Below are positions 59,971 to 61,217 of a stretch of DNA of 61,217 nt, piece after piece. The position numbers and the translations under genes are program-made. The stretch is from Kineosporia sp. A_224 (GTDB lineage: Bacteria; Actinomycetota; Actinomycetes; Actinomycetales; Kineosporiaceae): NCBI RefSeq assembly GCF_002198655.1, contig NZ_MWLN01000206.1, positions 17,197-78,413 on the forward strand, in the 5' to 3' direction. Numbering within the stretch: the stretch's first letter is position 1; every line of letters begins with the position of its first letter. Under the pieces are notes generated by a model. That model did not search any database and was not told where the DNA came from. It worked only from the letters and a program-made list of their open reading frames with translations.

Positions 59971-60231
59971 GTGCTCTTCCCGCAGCCCTCCGGCCCGCCT
60001 CCCGACGACGCCGGGCAGCCCGTCTGCAGCGCCCGTGGTTGTCGCGCGCACGGGGTCTGGGCCCTGCGGTGGAACAACCCGAAGCTGCACACCCCGGACC
60101 GGCGCAAGACGTGGCTCGCCTGCGACGACCACCGGACCTCGCTGTCGGAGTTCCTGTCCCTGCGCGGCTTCCTGCGCGAGGTCGTCGAGGTCGGTGCCGG
60201 GCCGGCCGACCCGCCGGACGACGGCTCGTGA
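59971..60231 (+). CDS. Small conserved Cys/His protein upstream of SURF1
   Basis: An 86-residue protein with a probable metal site: CSARGC near residues 19-24, then AHGVWALRWNNPKLHTPDRRKTWLACDDH, i.e. Cys-x4-Cys...His...Cys-x2-His. Similar genes are found before SURF1 in actinobacteria and are sometimes mis-named acetone carboxylase. Function unknown. The GTG start overlaps no gene; its stop overlaps the SURF1 start (GTGA), so a link with cytochrome oxidase assembly is possible. Confidence 0.8.
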   Translation: MLFPQPSGPPPDDAGQPVCSARGCRAHGVWALRWNNPKLHTPDRRKTWLACDDHRTSLSEFLSLRGFLREVVEVGAGPADPPDDGS

Positions 60232-61181
60232 GCGCACCGACCGACCGGCCCCGTCCGCAGCCGACCGGCGCGACGAGCACCGGCGCGACGACCCCCGAGG
60301 TGCCGGCCGACGACGTGCCGCTCCTCGACGCCTCGGCGGTGCGGGAGGCGCTGCGCCTGTTCCGCGAGCGGTACTGGCTGCGGGCGGCCGCCGGCGTCGT
60401 CCTGCTCTCCGTCGTCTTCGTCCTCCTCGGCCGCTGGCAGCTCCACCGGCACGAGGCGAAGGTCGAGCGCAGGGACCGGGTCGCCGCGAACTACGGCGCT
60501 GCACCGGCACCGCTGGGCAGCGTGCTCGCCGCCCCCACGTCCGCGCTCCCGCGGGCCCGGGAGTGGACGCCGGTGCGCGTCGAGGGCACCTACGACGCCA
60601 CGCACACGCTGCTCGCCCGCAACCGCCCCTTCCAGGGCCAGTACGGGTACGAGGTCGTCGTCCCCCTGCGGCTGGCGGACGGCACCCTGCTCGCCGTGGA
60701 CCGGGGCTGGATCCCGTTCGGGGAGTCCGCGACGCGGCTGCCCGAGGTCCCCGCCGCGCCCTCCGGGCCGGTCGAGGTCGTCGTCCGGCTGCGACCGTTC
60801 GAGCCCTCCGCCGGTGCGTACGAGGTCCCCGGCCAGATCCGCCGGATCGCCGGCGACGAGGTCGGCGCCGAGGTGCCGGGCACCCTCTACCGGGCGTACG
60901 GCGTCCTCGCGGCGGAGCAGCCCCGACCGGCGGTCGCGCCGCGCCTGCTCCCCCGCCCGGACACCGACCTCGGGCCGCACCTGGCCTACACCTGGAACTG
61001 GTGGGGCTTCGCGGTCGCCGCCTACGTCCTGCTGCTCTACTACGCGTTGCGTGAGGTGCAGAACCGCCGGCTCGCCGCCCGGGGCATCGACCCCGAGGCG
61101 GCCGCGGCGGCCCGCAAGGCGCGGGCCCGGCGTCGCAGGGTGCGGGACGAGGACGTCGAGGACGCCGCGCTCGAGGGCTGA
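60228..61181 (+). CDS. SURF1-family cytochrome oxidase assembly protein
   Basis: A 317-residue membrane protein. Two helices, near residues 50-68 and 258-276, bracket a large extracytoplasmic domain. The marks are LLGRWQLHRHEAKVERRD, the strand VRVEGTYDATHTLLARNRPFQGQYGYEVVVPL, VDRGWIPFG and, before the last helix, HLAYTWNWWGFAVAAY. SURF1 proteins help insert haem a into cytochrome c oxidase. The C-terminal 40 residues are a basic/acidic cytoplasmic tail. GTG overlaps the previous stop. No feature is seen in the last 36 nt of the window. Confidence 0.92.
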   Translation: MSAPTDRPRPQPTGATSTGATTPEVPADDVPLLDASAVREALRLFRERYWLRAAAGVVLLSVVFVLLGRWQLHRHEAKVERRDRVAANYGAAPAPLGSVLAAPTSALPRAREWTPVRVEGTYDATHTLLARNRPFQGQYGYEVVVPLRLADGTLLAVDRGWIPFGESATRLPEVPAAPSGPVEVVVRLRPFEPSAGAYEVPGQIRRIAGDEVGAEVPGTLYRAYGVLAAEQPRPAVAPRLLPRPDTDLGPHLAYTWNWWGFAVAAYVLLLYYALREVQNRRLAARGIDPEAAAAARKARARRRRVRDEDVEDAALEG

Positions 61182-61217
61182 CCGCGCCCGTCCCCCCGCC
61201 GTCGCCGCCGTCCCGTC

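Overview
The window is about 61 kb of very GC-rich actinobacterial DNA. The signs are a strong G/C bias at third codon positions, many GTG starts, a divergent glgM/glgC pair, an LLM-class F420-type oxidoreductase, a 6C-type small RNA, a WXG100-like effector, DUF3099 and SURF1. At least twelve genes and one short leader ORF have a TANNNT -10 box only 5 to 8 nt before the start codon, which points to leaderless mRNAs, a common actinobacterial trait. No tRNA, rRNA, transposase, integrase or CRISPR array was seen. The species cannot be named from sequence alone.

Positions 1-11,900 hold single genes of mixed function: a partial hypothetical, an amidase, a two-PAS sensor protein, a CapA-like lipoprotein, a MarR regulator, a degenerate EAL protein, an Acg-type nitroreductase behind a DosR-like box and an 8-codon leader ORF, a YbaK deacylase, a SpoU rRNA/tRNA methylase, a TauE exporter and a lytic transglycosylase. 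Positions 10,836-16,467 hold an SPFH/NfeD pair split by a secreted repeat/LamG protein and a WXG100-like protein. The WXG100-like gene lies between two copies of a 36-bp direct repeat. Positions 16,498-26,724 are housekeeping: an ABC ATPase, a STAS-HATPase, glgM/glgC, serB, NUDIX, PPOX and an aminotransferase. Two copies of a palindromic intergenic repeat lie at 7.2 and 24.6 kb.

Positions 26,744-54,798 are an extracellular polysaccharide locus. The main part is one minus-strand run of 17 genes (54,798 down to 32,420), mostly joined by ATGA/GTGA overlaps. It combines a GDP-mannose-type dehydrogenase, an AsnB-like amidotransferase, a fused dehydrogenase, a heparinase-like lyase, two chain-length proteins with degenerate kinase domains, a polymerase/ligase, glycosyltransferases, and a cassette for a CDP-linked branched sugar (cytidylyltransferase, SDR, one intact and one degraded C-methyltransferase, PIG-L deacetylase, RmlC-like epimerase). 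A pyruvyltransferase ends the run. Divergent neighbours supply a flippase, another glycosyltransferase, a beta-helix protein and a PAP2 phosphatase. My reading is that the locus makes, polymerises, exports and trims a uronate-containing, C-methyl-branched, possibly amidated and pyruvylated polysaccharide. That product is inferred; no priming transferase or CDP-glucose 4,6-dehydratase was recognised here.

Positions 55,122-61,217 return to core genes: DedA, SixA, FabI, FabG, a quinone oxidoreductase, DUF3099, the 6C RNA, a small Cys/His protein and SURF1.
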